A stretch of 64,000 bases of DNA from Dictyobacter arantiisoli (GCF_008326305.1 NZ_BIXY01000019.1:1-64000); one strand, 5' to 3'. Shown: positions 8,681 to 17,969, numbered from the stretch's first letter. The notes: generated from the sequence alone by a model not told the origin. Numbers and translations: made by a program.

Positions 8681-10057
8681 TTACTTTTCTTCGCCAATCA
8701 AGCCGCGCAGCAGGCTATTACATTCAGCCATAGTATTCAAAACGTTTTGATGGATCTGGAATACTTTATTCAATTCGCGAGCCTTACGCGCCAATTTTGT
8801 CACATACTCGATATCGCGCGGATTATTCATAACATCTTCCATGAGCTGTAACAACTCGGCCCAGGCCAGAGCCTCACGGCTACGCGCCACATCAGCAATT
8901 GTGTTATCCATGCGATCAGAAACACGGCGCACACCATCGCGTAACTGGTTGGCAGTATTGACCACCTCGCTATCATGATTACGTTGTGCCTCTTGCGTGG
9001 CATTAAATTGCTTCTGCAATGACATAATCTGCCCATCCAGGGACGAGAGAGATGCCATTAAAGCGCTCAGGTCAGGCAGCGCCGGCGGAGTAATGGATGC
9101 GAAACGACCGAAAGTAACCTCACCATCCTGTGTCTCGGCAGGAGCTTCCACATAGGAAGCTGGCTTCGGCTCAACATCATTCGATGCAGAGGATACAGAA
9201 GCAGGAGCAGGCACCGACTCGTAATCCGTAATCGATGCGGGCACATCAGGGGTCGGGGTTACAGGAGGTTCAACAAATTCAGGTTCGACAGCAGGCACAG
9301 CAGTACCGACTGGCTGGCTCTCTTCAGACTGTTCCTCTTCAATCGCGCGGGTATTGTAATCATCGATGTGGGCAGCAGGCGCTGCAAGCGCATCTTGAGG
9401 ATGGTTTTCCTCAGGCCTTCCATAGGCGGAATCCGAAGGAACTGCAATGGTAGGAAGATCCTCAATCTCGGGCGCCCTGTTGCCATGAGCGCGGAAGACC
9501 AGTTCATGTTCACCAATGCCGACATGATCCCCATCCTGCAACAGATAGGGTGTCGCCTCTTCCAATTGCTGTGCATTCACAAACGTCCCATTCGCACTCC
9601 GGTCATCCTGTAAGAAATATTGCCCATTTTCATACAAAACAGTAGCGTGGCGACGAGAAGTCAATTTATCTTTTGAAAGTAAGATATCGCTGGTAGGTGC
9701 GCGACCGATGACAATCTCCGCTTTATCTAAAGGAAAATCCTGCAACTCTTCTCCACTATCAGAGCGCAACACGAAATGACCGGGCTCTGCAATTTTTTCC
9801 AGGGTAGCCACCGCCGGCTCACGTGTAGCAGGTGGTTCTACGGACGGAGCAGAAGGATCACTGGCCCAGTTAGCATGATTATTGGAAGGAGCAGGAGCAG
9901 CATCAGGACTCCACCCCTCTGGTTCGGCAACCGTGGCGTCACCAATAGCCTGCGAATCTGAAGGCGAGGGAGTTGTAGAAAGCAGGCGATTGCCACAATT
10001 CAAACAAAAATTATCACCTTGCCGAGTCTCAGCCCCACAGTAGGGACACTTATCCAT
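8681..10057 (-). CDS. zinc-ribbon and FHA-domain protein
   Basis: A 458-residue protein. Residues 4-21 hold a CxxC...CxxC zinc ribbon (CPYCGAE, CLNCGNR). An acidic, Pro/Ala-rich linker leads to a forkhead-associated domain at about 94-190 with the canonical phosphothreonine-binding residues: GR at 118-119, SRRH at 134-137 and NGTFV at 156-160. Another acidic linker (190-325) is followed by a helical, probably coiled-coil C-terminus. FHA domains read Ser/Thr phosphorylation, and a matching zinc-ribbon Ser/Thr kinase is encoded at 56442-57635. A functional link is inference. The ribosome binding site is GGGAGG, and a TATAAT box lies at 10129-10124 on this strand. Confidence 0.88.
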   Translation of the reverse strand: MDKCPYCGAETRQGDNFCLNCGNRLLSTTPSPSDSQAIGDATVAEPEGWSPDAAPAPSNNHANWASDPSAPSVEPPATREPAVATLEKIAEPGHFVLRSDSGEELQDFPLDKAEIVIGRAPTSDILLSKDKLTSRRHATVLYENGQYFLQDDRSANGTFVNAQQLEEATPYLLQDGDHVGIGEHELVFRAHGNRAPEIEDLPTIAVPSDSAYGRPEENHPQDALAAPAAHIDDYNTRAIEEEQSEESQPVGTAVPAVEPEFVEPPVTPTPDVPASITDYESVPAPASVSSASNDVEPKPASYVEAPAETQDGEVTFGRFASITPPALPDLSALMASLSSLDGQIMSLQKQFNATQEAQRNHDSEVVNTANQLRDGVRRVSDRMDNTIADVARSREALAWAELLQLMEDVMNNPRDIEYVTKLARKARELNKVFQIHQNVLNTMAECNSLLRGLIGEEK

Positions 10058-10164
10058 GATAAAGGTTCCTCCCTTTTGTATGCGTGCATGAATACGTTAC
10101 GCACGCGCGTAAAACTTCCGTCCATTATATCAGAAGTGTAAGTTGAGCGTCGAGTATGCTGGCA

Positions 10165-10189
10165 ACCAGACAATGTGCCATTGTCTGGT
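10165..10189. terminator. perfect 11-bp hairpin
   Basis: ACCAGACAATG-tgc-CATTGTCTGGT, a perfect stem in the spacer after the lipoprotein gene. No U tract is seen on either strand, so it may be a terminator or an operator. Confidence 0.5.
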
Positions 10190-10300
10190 CCCATCTGAAC
10201 AGTTCTCAAGACTCACACATTCTAGATGAGTCATCTTCTCCATTAGTACGACGAATAGAGCCAGAAAATTTCACGGCTCACATCATAAGGGAGCAGGGCA

Positions 10301-11113
10301 CTATTTGGTAGGTTCCCAGGCAACATCCGGCTGAAGCGCCTGAAAGAATTGTTGTAAGGAAGCTGTCGTACCGCGTGACGAGAACACAATGTTCGTTTTA
10401 TCACGCACTCCACTACATAATTGTAGGGACTTCTGGGTAGCGCTGGTCGTTGCCCCGACCGTCGCCGTTGCCGTCACTGTTGGTGTAGCGGTCCCCGCCG
10501 TCGCCGTACTTGCCGTTCCAGTAGAAGTGGACGGGGATGAATCCTGCGTCACGTTACATTGGAAACTGCCATAGCCTGCATGCATGGGAGCCTCAGAAAA
10601 ACTAAGGGAATCCTGATTGGGCAAGACATAGGTGGCAGTGAAGTTACTGCTGAAAATAGGATCTCGCAGAGAACTGGCAACACTTAAAAGGCATGTGCCA
10701 GCAGGCAATGTTTTCGGTAAATACACAGTAAAGCCCAGATTGGCTTTCACCACATTCCAATCAGTGATTGTCCTGGGCTTGCCATCAGCGGGCCCTAATT
10801 GCGTGGATTTACCAGCATTTGCCACCTGAGCAGAGGCTTGATCCCGAAATAACGTATCGGGTTTGCCGCCACACCAGGACAACTGGGCAAGATCTGTCGG
10901 TGCCGGGGTAGCGGTTGGCACAGGACTAGAGGCACCAGAGCCGCCAGTATCCGGTGCAGCGGAACCACTCGAACAGGCAACCAGCATGATGCTTAAGAAG
11001 CAGACCAGACACAGACCATAGACCAGGGATGAAACAAAAGAAGGTTTTTTTTCATACACATGAGTCAGGCGTTTCACCGAACACAACTGACCAAACCTAT
11101 ACCAGAAGGACAT
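10301..11113 (-). CDS. secreted lipoprotein of unknown function
   Basis: A 270-residue protein with an N-terminal signal sequence. A hydrophobic segment (about residues 22-42) ends in a lipobox LVAC, followed by a Ser/Gly/Pro/Thr-rich linker. It is therefore probably attached to the outer face of the membrane. The rest is an unrecognised globular domain of about 190 residues, including an Ala/Thr-rich repeat. The start was set at the ATG preceded by AAGGAG, seven codons inside a longer frame that lacks a ribosome binding site. Confidence 0.75.
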   Translation of the reverse strand: MSFWYRFGQLCSVKRLTHVYEKKPSFVSSLVYGLCLVCFLSIMLVACSSGSAAPDTGGSGASSPVPTATPAPTDLAQLSWCGGKPDTLFRDQASAQVANAGKSTQLGPADGKPRTITDWNVVKANLGFTVYLPKTLPAGTCLLSVASSLRDPIFSSNFTATYVLPNQDSLSFSEAPMHAGYGSFQCNVTQDSSPSTSTGTASTATAGTATPTVTATATVGATTSATQKSLQLCSGVRDKTNIVFSSRGTTASLQQFFQALQPDVAWEPTK

Positions 11114-11689
11114 CAGAAGCTCCTTACATAACAATCTGCATTTTCAATTGTTTATACTTTCAACTCAATCCCACCCTATCATCTCCGATCCATTTATGCC
11201 ATGAAAACAGGTATACATGAAAAAGCAAGATAAATACACGTACCTCTCGGTACCCAAATAGCTATATCAGCTTCAGTATACTTTACACAACGTATGAAAT
11301 CTATGAGATAGTTATCATTCTGGTACCAAAAGAAATTATACACACCATTGCCATACTGCTTTACCTGCGTTCTCTTCTCCGTTTCCTTCTTAATAACAGA
11401 AGCAACGAGAAATAGGGACAGCAAGATACATTTGCACCTGCACGCACGGCTTCAGGGCCATAGAGAGCATTCTGCCATCAGGTATAATGAACTGGATGGT
11501 ACGAAAGGAGGGCTTTACAGCGTTTTGATTTAATGCTACCATTACATTCTGCCGTCACGAGAGAACTATCAGGCACTTATTTTTGTCTAAAAATGCCTAT
11601 ATCTACAACTGATAACGTGCGGAGAGCGTATTTAAGAGCAAATTAAGACACTAGCTCCAATAAAACCAATCCCCAAAGGGGTGCTGCGT
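11114..11689. other. long spacer upstream of dnaA
   Basis: About 575 bases, AT-rich, without a credible gene. No clear cluster of DnaA boxes (TTATCCACA-like) was seen, so there is no visible support for a replication origin here. A small hairpin (AGGCA...TGCCT) lies near 11572-11598. Confidence 0.55.
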
Positions 11690-13387
11690 GTGAATGCAAA
11701 ACAAATTTGGCAAACTGCAATTGAACGACTCAGAACAAGAGTGAATACTGCCGTGTTTACCTCCTGGTTTCAGGGAACATCGGCACTCTCCTTTCAAGAT
11801 GGCGTCTTTATAATTCTCGTTCCAACTACCTTCGTGAAAGCACAATTAGAGACGCGCTTTCAAGAGCTCATCCGTTCGACACTGATAGATATTACTGGTA
11901 GCCCCGTTGAGATTAAGATCGAAGTTACAAAAGAACAGCCATCACGAGCCAATGATCAGAACAATGGACGACAGCCTAAACGTACATATCGCCTTTCTAA
12001 AGGAAGATTAACTACTCCTTTACGTGGGAAGCGCATTGAGAATAATGCGGCAGCCAGTACAAACAATGGACAGACAGAGGGATCAGCTCAACCGCAAGAG
12101 AATATCTATACCCGGAAGAAGGAAGACTATACCCTCACACCACGTCCAGCCACTCCCCCTTCTTATAAGAAGGAACAACAGCCAGCCGAACAACATCCTT
12201 CCTATCTGACCTATGTGCAGGAGGAGCCGCAGGATCATGAAGCGCCCGCGCCACATGAAGCTCCAATCCATCACCCGGATGTGTCACGTCATGAGCCGAT
12301 ACGCCGCGAGCCACCTACCAGGATGCAAGAGTATAATCCCACTCGCCCTGGCGTAGAGGGACTGCTCAATCCGCGCTATACCTTTAGCTCGTTCATCGTG
12401 GGAAAATCCAACAAACTGGCCCACGCGACCTCATTGGCGGTGGCAGAAAATCCCGGGCGCATCTACAATCCCCTTTTCCTCTATGGCGGGGTAGGATTGG
12501 GCAAAACCCATTTGCTCCATGCGATTGGACATGCTGGTGAAACCGATGGCCTGAATGTGCTCTATACGACCTCGGAAAAATTCACCAATGAGATTATTAA
12601 CGCGATTCGTTTCCAGAAAACCGAAGAGTTTCGCTCGAAATATCGCCAGATAGATATTTTACTGGTCGATGATATTCAGTTTATCGCTGGCAAAGAATCT
12701 ACGGAAGAAGAATTTTTCCATACCTTCAATGCCTTGCATAACTCTAATAAACAGATTGTAGTAACCAGCGACCGTCCGCCCAAGGCGATCAGTAGTTTAC
12801 AGGACCGCCTACGCTCACGCTTTGAATGGGGACTACAGGCCGATGTGCAGCCTCCTGAATATGAGCATCGTCTGGCTATTTTGCGCTCTAAATGCGACTC
12901 ACTGCGCTTCACGGTACCTTTAAGCGTCATCGAATATATTGCTCGCCCGGTGTGTAGTAGCGTCCGTGAACTCGAAGGCGCACTTAACCGTGTGATTGCC
13001 TATGCAACCTTACACGATGCTCCTCTGACAGTTGGTTTAGCCGCCAAGGCTTTGGAACACATCTATGATAATAAGCCACCCACACGCACGGCTGATCTCA
13101 GCGTCTCCGAGGTTTTTGATGGAGTATGCCAGTATTATAATGTGAATCCAGAGCTCTTGCGAGGCAAGCAGCGCGATCGGGATATCGTCTGGCCGCGCCA
13201 GGTGGCGATGTATCTGATGCGCGAAGAAACATCGGCCTCCCTGCTACAGATCGGTACCACGCTGGGTGGGCGCGATCATACCACGATTATGCATGGCTGG
13301 GAAAAAGTACATGCCGAGATCGGCAATAATGATCAGGTTCGACAGGAAATAGCGGCAGTGCTTGAGTCGCTCCAACATCCTTCTTAA
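11690..13387 (+). CDS. dnaA: chromosomal replication initiator protein DnaA
   Basis: DnaA binds DnaA boxes, unwinds the origin and loads the helicase. All four domains are visible: domain I (about 1-80), an unusually long charged and Pro-rich domain II (about 85-210), the AAA+ domain with GGVGLGKTH Walker A and LLVDDIQF Walker B, and DNA-binding domain IV with [15 protein letters not shown]. The preferred start is the GTG at 11690, because AAAGGGG then sits eight bases upstream; a GTG at 11681 abuts that site. The usual partner dnaN is not adjacent, so this could be an additional DnaA copy or a rearranged origin region. Confidence 0.93.
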   Translation: MNAKQIWQTAIERLRTRVNTAVFTSWFQGTSALSFQDGVFIILVPTTFVKAQLETRFQELIRSTLIDITGSPVEIKIEVTKEQPSRANDQNNGRQPKRTYRLSKGRLTTPLRGKRIENNAAASTNNGQTEGSAQPQENIYTRKKEDYTLTPRPATPPSYKKEQQPAEQHPSYLTYVQEEPQDHEAPAPHEAPIHHPDVSRHEPIRREPPTRMQEYNPTRPGVEGLLNPRYTFSSFIVGKSNKLAHATSLAVAENPGRIYNPLFLYGGVGLGKTHLLHAIGHAGETDGLNVLYTTSEKFTNEIINAIRFQKTEEFRSKYRQIDILLVDDIQFIAGKESTEEEFFHTFNALHNSNKQIVVTSDRPPKAISSLQDRLRSRFEWGLQADVQPPEYEHRLAILRSKCDSLRFTVPLSVIEYIARPVCSSVRELEGALNRVIAYATLHDAPLTVGLAAKALEHIYDNKPPTRTADLSVSEVFDGVCQYYNVNPELLRGKQRDRDIVWPRQVAMYLMREETSASLLQIGTTLGGRDHTTIMHGWEKVHAEIGNNDQVRQEIAAVLESLQHPS

Positions 13388-13448
13388 ACGTCGGCGAGAG
13401 AGTGTATAATAAAACCAAAAACGAGTATCCATCATCCTTACAGTGAAC

Positions 13449-13492
13449 GGCCCAGAAAGCCCCCGTCCATTTATGGCGGGGATGAATGGGCC
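13449..13492 (+). terminator. hairpin after dnaA
   Basis: GGCCC...GCCCCCG paired with CGGGG...GGGCC, about 60 bases after the dnaA stop codon. A short T-rich run (tctcttgttg) follows. Confidence 0.5.
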
Positions 13493-13499
13493 TCTCTTG

Positions 13500-13528
13500 T
13501 TGACGGACTCCAAACTATTCGTTATACT
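13500..13528 (+). promoter_or_regulatory. sigma-A-type promoter
   Basis: TTGACG, 17 bases, TATACT. It is well placed to drive the gene at 13798 through a leader of about 265 bases. Confidence 0.7.
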
Positions 13529-13797
13529 CCAATACATACAATGAAGCCATTGCAAGAGATTCATCTGCGGATGATGAGGCGTACACCCTCTTCACAGACG
13601 GTTTGGCTTCCTGTACCACAAGAAAAAATGTGGTTGGTACTGAGGGGCACTCAGGAACCTGTACACCTCGGTGTATGTAACGCTTCTGGACAGGAGGACC
13701 GCTACATACTGTCAGTAATGGCATTGTGCAAGTCGCTTGGACGAAAGAAGAATCCCCCGGATGTATCCGGGCGGAGTGTCAATAGGAGCTACTTCGT
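13529..13797 (+). other. long, structured 5' leader
   Basis: The stretch between the promoter and the ATG at 13798 contains several stems: GTACCACA/TGTGGTtGGTAC near 13614-13640 and CCCGGA/TCCGGG near 13756-13772. No known riboswitch class was recognised. An overlapping open frame from 13541 has no ribosome binding site and was not accepted. Confidence 0.4.
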
Positions 13798-14385
13798 ATG
13801 CAGCAACAACAACAACAGCATGCCAGCTATGATCTGTTGGCGGTCTTCCCTGACGAAACGAAGGCAGAGGAAGCTTCCAGCAAGCTCAAAAAAGCTGGCT
13901 TCAATGAGCAAGAGATCCATCAATTACCCGCAGGGAGCGTTGGAAGTGGTCAATTCCGTGAACATGGTCCTAATCAGGCTCGCGGAGACTTCTTCATGCA
14001 AACCCAACGCTCAGGTCCCAAAACAACCATCGTGATTCTATTCGCAGTAATCTGCTGCCTGATTGTCACAGCACTTACCTTCACAACAACCTTTGCGCTA
14101 CCACACCTGCCAGAACCAACGACGCTGCTCGTAGGAGCGGCATTGGGACTGGTGCTGGGAATTATCATTGGCTTGCTGCAACGCGGCCGTGTACGAGGCT
14201 CTATTGGCCAGGAGACCTCAAAAGCACCGCCAGCAAGTAGCAACGCAAAGGCACTACAAGGGAAACTCAATGTCATTGCCTTGCGCTTCCAGGATCCAGA
14301 GAATATCAGTCGTAAATCGCGCGCACGGGCGATTCTGCTCAATAGTCAGGGTCGCATCGACCGCAGTGTCAGCCGACAAGAATAA
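13798..14385 (+). CDS. membrane protein with Gly-rich transmembrane pair
   Basis: A 195-residue protein beginning with six or seven Gln residues. Residues 10-40 resemble the general-stress or heat-induced fold in which a regulator is compared with 'DETKAEEASSKLKKAGF'. Two hydrophobic segments follow (about 78-102 and 107-130), the second rich in Gly and small residues (GAALGLVLGIIIGL). A basic C-terminal tail follows. AGGAG lies ten bases before the ATG. Function is unknown. Confidence 0.7.
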   Translation: MQQQQQQHASYDLLAVFPDETKAEEASSKLKKAGFNEQEIHQLPAGSVGSGQFREHGPNQARGDFFMQTQRSGPKTTIVILFAVICCLIVTALTFTTTFALPHLPEPTTLLVGAALGLVLGIIIGLLQRGRVRGSIGQETSKAPPASSNAKALQGKLNVIALRFQDPENISRKSRARAILLNSQGRIDRSVSRQE

Positions 14386-14393
14386 CGACTCTT

Positions 14394-14440
14394 TAATAAA
14401 AGGCATCCCGTTTCAAATCGAAATAGGATGCCTTTTATTA
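14394..14440 (+). terminator. hairpin terminator
   Basis: TAATAAAAGGCATCC...GGATGCCTTTTATTA, a 15-base stem directly after the membrane-protein gene. The stem ends in AAAA/TTTT, so it can serve both strands. Confidence 0.85.
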
Positions 14441-14549
14441 TTATGGTAATATTCTTTGCCAGAACACTGGTAAATTACGTGGCTCTTGGTTACAATAGAT
14501 TGAGAAGTTCAAGGGATAATCATACTATTTGTTTATGGAGAAGCTACCC

Positions 14550-14858
14550 ATGTCCAGGGATCAATGGACTTTCATGCGTTCTGAAATAAAACCTGAAGAA
14601 GTGGTGCGCAATCGTACCAGGCTTCTTCCACCCTATAAGGTCATTGTCCACGATGACGATTACAATGAAATGAACTATGTGATCTTCGCTCTTGTGCATG
14701 CAGTGAATATATTGACAACACAGGAAGCCGAACGCATTATGTTAACCGCGCACCTGACAGGTCGGGCTGTTGTTATCGTCAGTCCTAAAGAAGTGGCCGA
14801 ATATTATCAAGAACGCTTATTAAGTTATAATCTTACAGCAACCATCGAGCCAGACTAA
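14550..14858 (+). CDS. clpS: ATP-dependent Clp protease adaptor ClpS
   Basis: ClpS delivers N-degron substrates to the ClpAP or ClpCP protease. The 102-residue protein has a short flexible N-terminus followed by the conserved fold: YKVIVHDDDYNEMNYVIFAL (binding-pocket Asp residues), TTQEAERIMLTAH, and a C-terminal strand. The start was placed at ATG 14550 because GGAGAAG lies eight bases upstream; an in-frame ATG at 14535 overlaps this site. No clp ATPase is in the window. The gene is monocistronic between two terminators. Confidence 0.9.
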   Translation: MSRDQWTFMRSEIKPEEVVRNRTRLLPPYKVIVHDDDYNEMNYVIFALVHAVNILTTQEAERIMLTAHLTGRAVVIVSPKEVAEYYQERLLSYNLTATIEPD

Positions 14859-14895
14859 AAGAGAAGCGGCCAGGACGGGTCGCTTCTCTTTTTCA
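14859..14895 (+). terminator. terminator of clpS
   Basis: AGAGAAGCG and CGCTTCTCT form a stem followed by TTTTTCATTTT, immediately after the stop codon. Confidence 0.9.
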
Positions 14896-14915
14896 TTTTG
14901 GGCACAAAGATTGTA

Positions 14916-14940
14916 AAGAGAGATGCCGGGCATCTCTCTT
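14916..14940. terminator. second perfect hairpin after clpS
   Basis: AAGAGAGATGC-cgg-GCATCTCTCTT, an 11-base perfect stem without U tract. It could be a back-up terminator or a protein-binding site. Confidence 0.5.
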
Positions 14941-15059
14941 CGTAGGTGTGGCAATTTGATTACCAGATTGGAAAGCGTTTACAACCATCTATCAACAGAG
15001 CAACCTGACAATGTGGTTAATGTACTCTCAGTAGAAACATCTTTATGTATACTTGCGCT

Positions 15060-15089
15060 ATTGACGTCAATGATACAAGAAGATAGAAT
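15060..15089 (+). promoter_or_regulatory. promoter with palindrome over the -35 box
   Basis: TTGACG, 17 bases, TAGAAT. The -35 box lies inside the perfect 12-base palindrome ATTGACGTCAAT (15060-15071), a candidate operator for control of the universal stress gene. Confidence 0.5.
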
Positions 15090-15196
15090 GCGTAATCGCC
15101 CGGATGTCAGTATAAGTAGGCGCGCGTTAAATTTGACTGACACTGAAGGTGCCAGATGATGCTGTTTTATCACGCTCCATCAGGAGGGGAGAAATC

Positions 15197-15703
15197 ATGG
15201 TTCACTTATGGGGTTCCAAAACCAGAGAAGAGACTGAGATAAGCAAATCAGCTCTAGGAGAATGTGAGGCGGGTGACATCGCCGTTGTAATCAGTGGCGA
15301 TAAGCTCGACACGAACCTGGTCTATCTTGGTTGCCAGATGGCAAAAGGAGCCAAACGTAAGGTCCATCTTGTTCATGTCATTGAAGTACCACGTGCTTTG
15401 CCGCTCAAAGCAGTCCTGACCCAGGAATCGGAACAGGCCGACCAAATGCTGAATACAGCGATGGGAATTGCTGAGCGCGTTGGTTGCGCCGCAGTTGCCG
15501 AGATTGTACAGGCACGCGATGCCGGTCCGGCCATTGTCGATGAAGCACGCGATCATAATTGTGCGCTACTGCTAATCGGTCTGATACGCAACCCTAATAA
15601 GAGTCAGAGTGAACTCAATAAAACGGTCTCTTATGTGCTGGCAAATTCTCCATGCCGCGTCTGGCTGGTACAAGATCCAGTGCCTGCAGCGGCTGTGCAT
15701 TAG
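15197..15703 (+). CDS. universal stress protein (UspA family)
   Basis: A 168-residue cytoplasmic protein with the single UspA alpha/beta domain: AVVISGDKLDTNLVYLGCQMAK at the first strand and helix, HLVHVIEV at the second strand, and the C-terminal SYVLANSPCRVWLV. The ATP-binding GxxGxxxxG(S/T) is poorly kept (LIGLIRNPNKSQ), so it may belong to the non-ATP-binding subgroup. The start at 15197 follows a strong AGGAGGGGAG. USPs help cells survive stasis and stress, and the exact role is unknown. Confidence 0.85.
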   Translation: MVHLWGSKTREETEISKSALGECEAGDIAVVISGDKLDTNLVYLGCQMAKGAKRKVHLVHVIEVPRALPLKAVLTQESEQADQMLNTAMGIAERVGCAAVAEIVQARDAGPAIVDEARDHNCALLLIGLIRNPNKSQSELNKTVSYVLANSPCRVWLVQDPVPAAAVH

Positions 15704-15780
15704 TATTCATTAATGTAAAGCCAGGAGAGATTGGTTTGCACTACCGGGAGTTGTTCCTCGTCTTACGCAAGACTACCATA

Positions 15781-15821
15781 GGGAAAAGTTAGCCGAAGTG
15801 AAAGAAATTCGGGCTTTTCCC
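15781..15821 (+). terminator. hairpin after the universal stress gene
   Basis: GGGAAAAG and CTTTTCCC are separated by 25 bases. It lies about 80 bases after the stop codon. Confidence 0.5.
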
Positions 15822-15830
15822 TGGGCGAAC

Positions 15831-15859
15831 TGATACGTATCATTCTACCAATACGTATT
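15831..15859 (+). promoter_or_regulatory. pair of ATACGTAT palindromes
   Basis: TGATACGTATCA at 15831-15842 and AATACGTATT at 15850-15859 share the core ATACGTAT. Their centres are 18 bases apart, and they lie upstream of the GAF gene. The arrangement suggests two operator sites for a dimeric regulator. Confidence 0.45.
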
Positions 15860-15923
15860 ACTAAGTGTGACATACATTGTTAAACTTAGCAAATAACCAT
15901 TGTGTATTGGGGAGGAGAGTAGG

Positions 15924-16520
15924 ATGACAAACGACTCTACAGGACAGAGCCAGGCGGCACCCCCGGAAAAAGATTATTATAAAGCTCTTCATCAAGCTGC
16001 GTTGACCCTGTCATCCAGCCTTGAACTCGATGAGGTTTTACAAAGTGTAGTAATCAGTATTACTCAGGCGATGCAAGTCAAAGCTTGTGGCTTGCGTTTG
16101 CTTGATCCAGAAACAGGTCAGATGCGTTTAAGCGCGGTTTATGGACTGAGTAACGAGTATTTAGCCAAGGGGCCGGTCAATGTGGTCAATAGCCCATTTG
16201 ATAGTGAGGCTCTGCTTGGCTCACCTGTCTACATCGCCGATGTACGCGTCGATCCACGTTTTCAATATAAAGATGCCGCCCGTCAAGAAGGGCTTGTATC
16301 TGTCCTCTGTGTACCACTTGAGGTCCATGGTAATGCCATTGGCGTAATGCGCGTGTATACCAATTCCCTGACAAACTTTCATGAAGATGATATTCAGTTT
16401 CTTTCAGTTCTGGCCAGCCTGGCGGCATTAGCCATTGAAAATGCACGCCTTTACGAGAGTATTCGTAATTCCTATCATGGTGTGATGAATGCCTTCTGGG
16501 GCACACAGGTTTCTCCGTAG
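15924..16520 (+). CDS. GAF-domain protein
   Basis: A 198-residue cytoplasmic protein consisting of one GAF domain (about residues 25-180) flanked by short tails. Typical features are LDEVLQSVVISITQAMQ, the ligand-pocket region and SVLASLAALAIENARLYE at the final helix. GAF domains bind small molecules or chromophores. There is no attached output domain, so the partner must be another protein. The start follows GGGGAGGAG. The gene stands alone and is convergent with the DUF711 gene. Confidence 0.85.
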   Translation: MTNDSTGQSQAAPPEKDYYKALHQAALTLSSSLELDEVLQSVVISITQAMQVKACGLRLLDPETGQMRLSAVYGLSNEYLAKGPVNVVNSPFDSEALLGSPVYIADVRVDPRFQYKDAARQEGLVSVLCVPLEVHGNAIGVMRVYTNSLTNFHEDDIQFLSVLASLAALAIENARLYESIRNSYHGVMNAFWGTQVSP

Positions 16521-16559
16521 TGCTCTGACTATCTTGCCGTGAAAGATTACCCGTTACGC

Positions 16560-16612
16560 GGGCAGGTGTGGGGGAATCATGAAACGGTATCTTCTGCTCC
16601 CCCATGCCTTTC
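16560..16612. terminator. hairpin between convergent genes
   Basis: GGCA.GTGTGGGGGA pairs with TCCCCCATGCC across about 25 bases, in the 100-base gap between the GAF and DUF711 genes. Confidence 0.45.
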
Positions 16613-16620
16613 AGAAGTTA

Positions 16621-17805
16621 TCACCCGGTAATACGTGTATTCGTGAGATAGGGAGAAGTGAATTGTGTGCGTTCTCCTGCACTCCGGCCCGGTACAGGAA
16701 ACAGGCGGGCAGAGAGTGGCTTTTGATAACGTGTTGCCAGGGTCGCAACATCCAGTAATAGGTGGGCGATATGCTCAGGAGTGCAATCCCCTGGCAAGGG
16801 AATCGTATCCAGACCAGTACCACAAACAGCCGAGTAGAGCAACAATTGATGCGCGTTGACGCGTCCCTCTTCCCAGCGCTTTCCCAGCACAGTATCTTCA
16901 AGCACAGGTAGCATCAAACCGTTATAGCCACAGGTTGGCAACGAAGTACCTTTCAGGGCTTTCGTCAGTGCCGCCGTGACAGCCAGCGTGCCAGGAGAAC
17001 CCAGCAAGCCATACCCGCATAATTCCAATGCTTGCACAATACTGACACCCCCCATGGGGGCTGGTGAGAGATCAATCCCTCCAAAGAGAAGACCCAGTTC
17101 CTGTGCGCAACGCTGTCCCAGCGCAACCAGAGGATCTCCTTGCATCTGTAAAACAGCACCGACCTGCGCCGTCACCTGTGCCAGATCCAGTGGATGCTGA
17201 CCATCACCACCTAGCGCAAGAAGTGCCTCACTGACCAGAGGAGCGCCCTGTAAACCGATACTCAGACTGGACTGACCGGCATGATAGGCCGCAGGAAAGA
17301 ATGGGCTTCCTGGCGCTACACAGGCCAGCATAGCAAAACGGAAATTGCCAAACCCTTCAGGCGTTTCATGTGCCAGGCGCTGGATGATCTGTGCGATAGG
17401 CAAAGCCGCTTCATAGCGCAATCCATAGACAGTATCAGCCAGCGTCACCGTCATGCTGATATCTCTGGTAGCAACCAATATATCCGCCAGCAGGTCTAAT
17501 GATGGCAGGGAAAAATCGGGATGCGCGGCAAAGGCAGTCCCCAGGGAACAATTCTCCAGGCCCAGATTGCTTAAATTGCGTTGCACATCCTGCACATACG
17601 CCAGAATATGCGCCGGTGACCAATCCGTCAGATCATCAAACAGGGGCCGCGTAGAAATACGCAGCGTCTGGACTTCATAGCCAGCGGCGTGATAGCGTGC
17701 GGCAGCCTGCTGTAAGTTAGCTTTCGCGCGCTCGAATGCCTGCCCCGCAATTGGATGTGGTTCAGACATGCCAAGTGTAATAGTGCGTATGGTTGGCAAT
17801 GACAT
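16621..17805 (-). CDS. DUF711 (UPF0210) family protein
   Basis: A 394-residue protein matching the DUF711 family, which is related structurally to glycyl-radical (PFL-like) barrels but lacks a known reaction. Recognisable pieces are the N-terminal IRTITLGM, the central FRFAMLACVAPGSPFFPAAY, and CGYNGLMLPVLEDTVLG. The internal GGIDLSPAPMG motif is also characteristic. No signal peptide or membrane segment was seen. It is a single gene, divergent from the Dna2-like helicase. Confidence 0.85.
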   Translation of the reverse strand: MSLPTIRTITLGMSEPHPIAGQAFERAKANLQQAAARYHAAGYEVQTLRISTRPLFDDLTDWSPAHILAYVQDVQRNLSNLGLENCSLGTAFAAHPDFSLPSLDLLADILVATRDISMTVTLADTVYGLRYEAALPIAQIIQRLAHETPEGFGNFRFAMLACVAPGSPFFPAAYHAGQSSLSIGLQGAPLVSEALLALGGDGQHPLDLAQVTAQVGAVLQMQGDPLVALGQRCAQELGLLFGGIDLSPAPMGGVSIVQALELCGYGLLGSPGTLAVTAALTKALKGTSLPTCGYNGLMLPVLEDTVLGKRWEEGRVNAHQLLLYSAVCGTGLDTIPLPGDCTPEHIAHLLLDVATLATRYQKPLSARLFPVPGRSAGERTQFTSPYLTNTRITG

Positions 17806-17969
17806 ACTATGCTTCCTTCTTTTCTAAATGGGCTACCAATGCCAGCATTATAGCATCCTGAAACAGAGCACAAAGCCATCCTGTATTGAACGACTTCTCC
17901 CCTGGCAGATCCGCCTGTCAGGCCTCTCGCTATGTCTGTGCATTACAATGATAAGGCCATACTTCATCC

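Noticed and set aside
11114-11689. Replication origin near dnaA
   Set aside because: No cluster of TTATCCACA-like boxes and no dnaN or gidA-type neighbours; dnaA presence alone is insufficient.
13541-14035. 164-codon frame overlapping the start of the membrane-protein gene at 13798
   Set aside because: It runs out of frame through the poly-Gln region of a better gene with a proper ribosome binding site.
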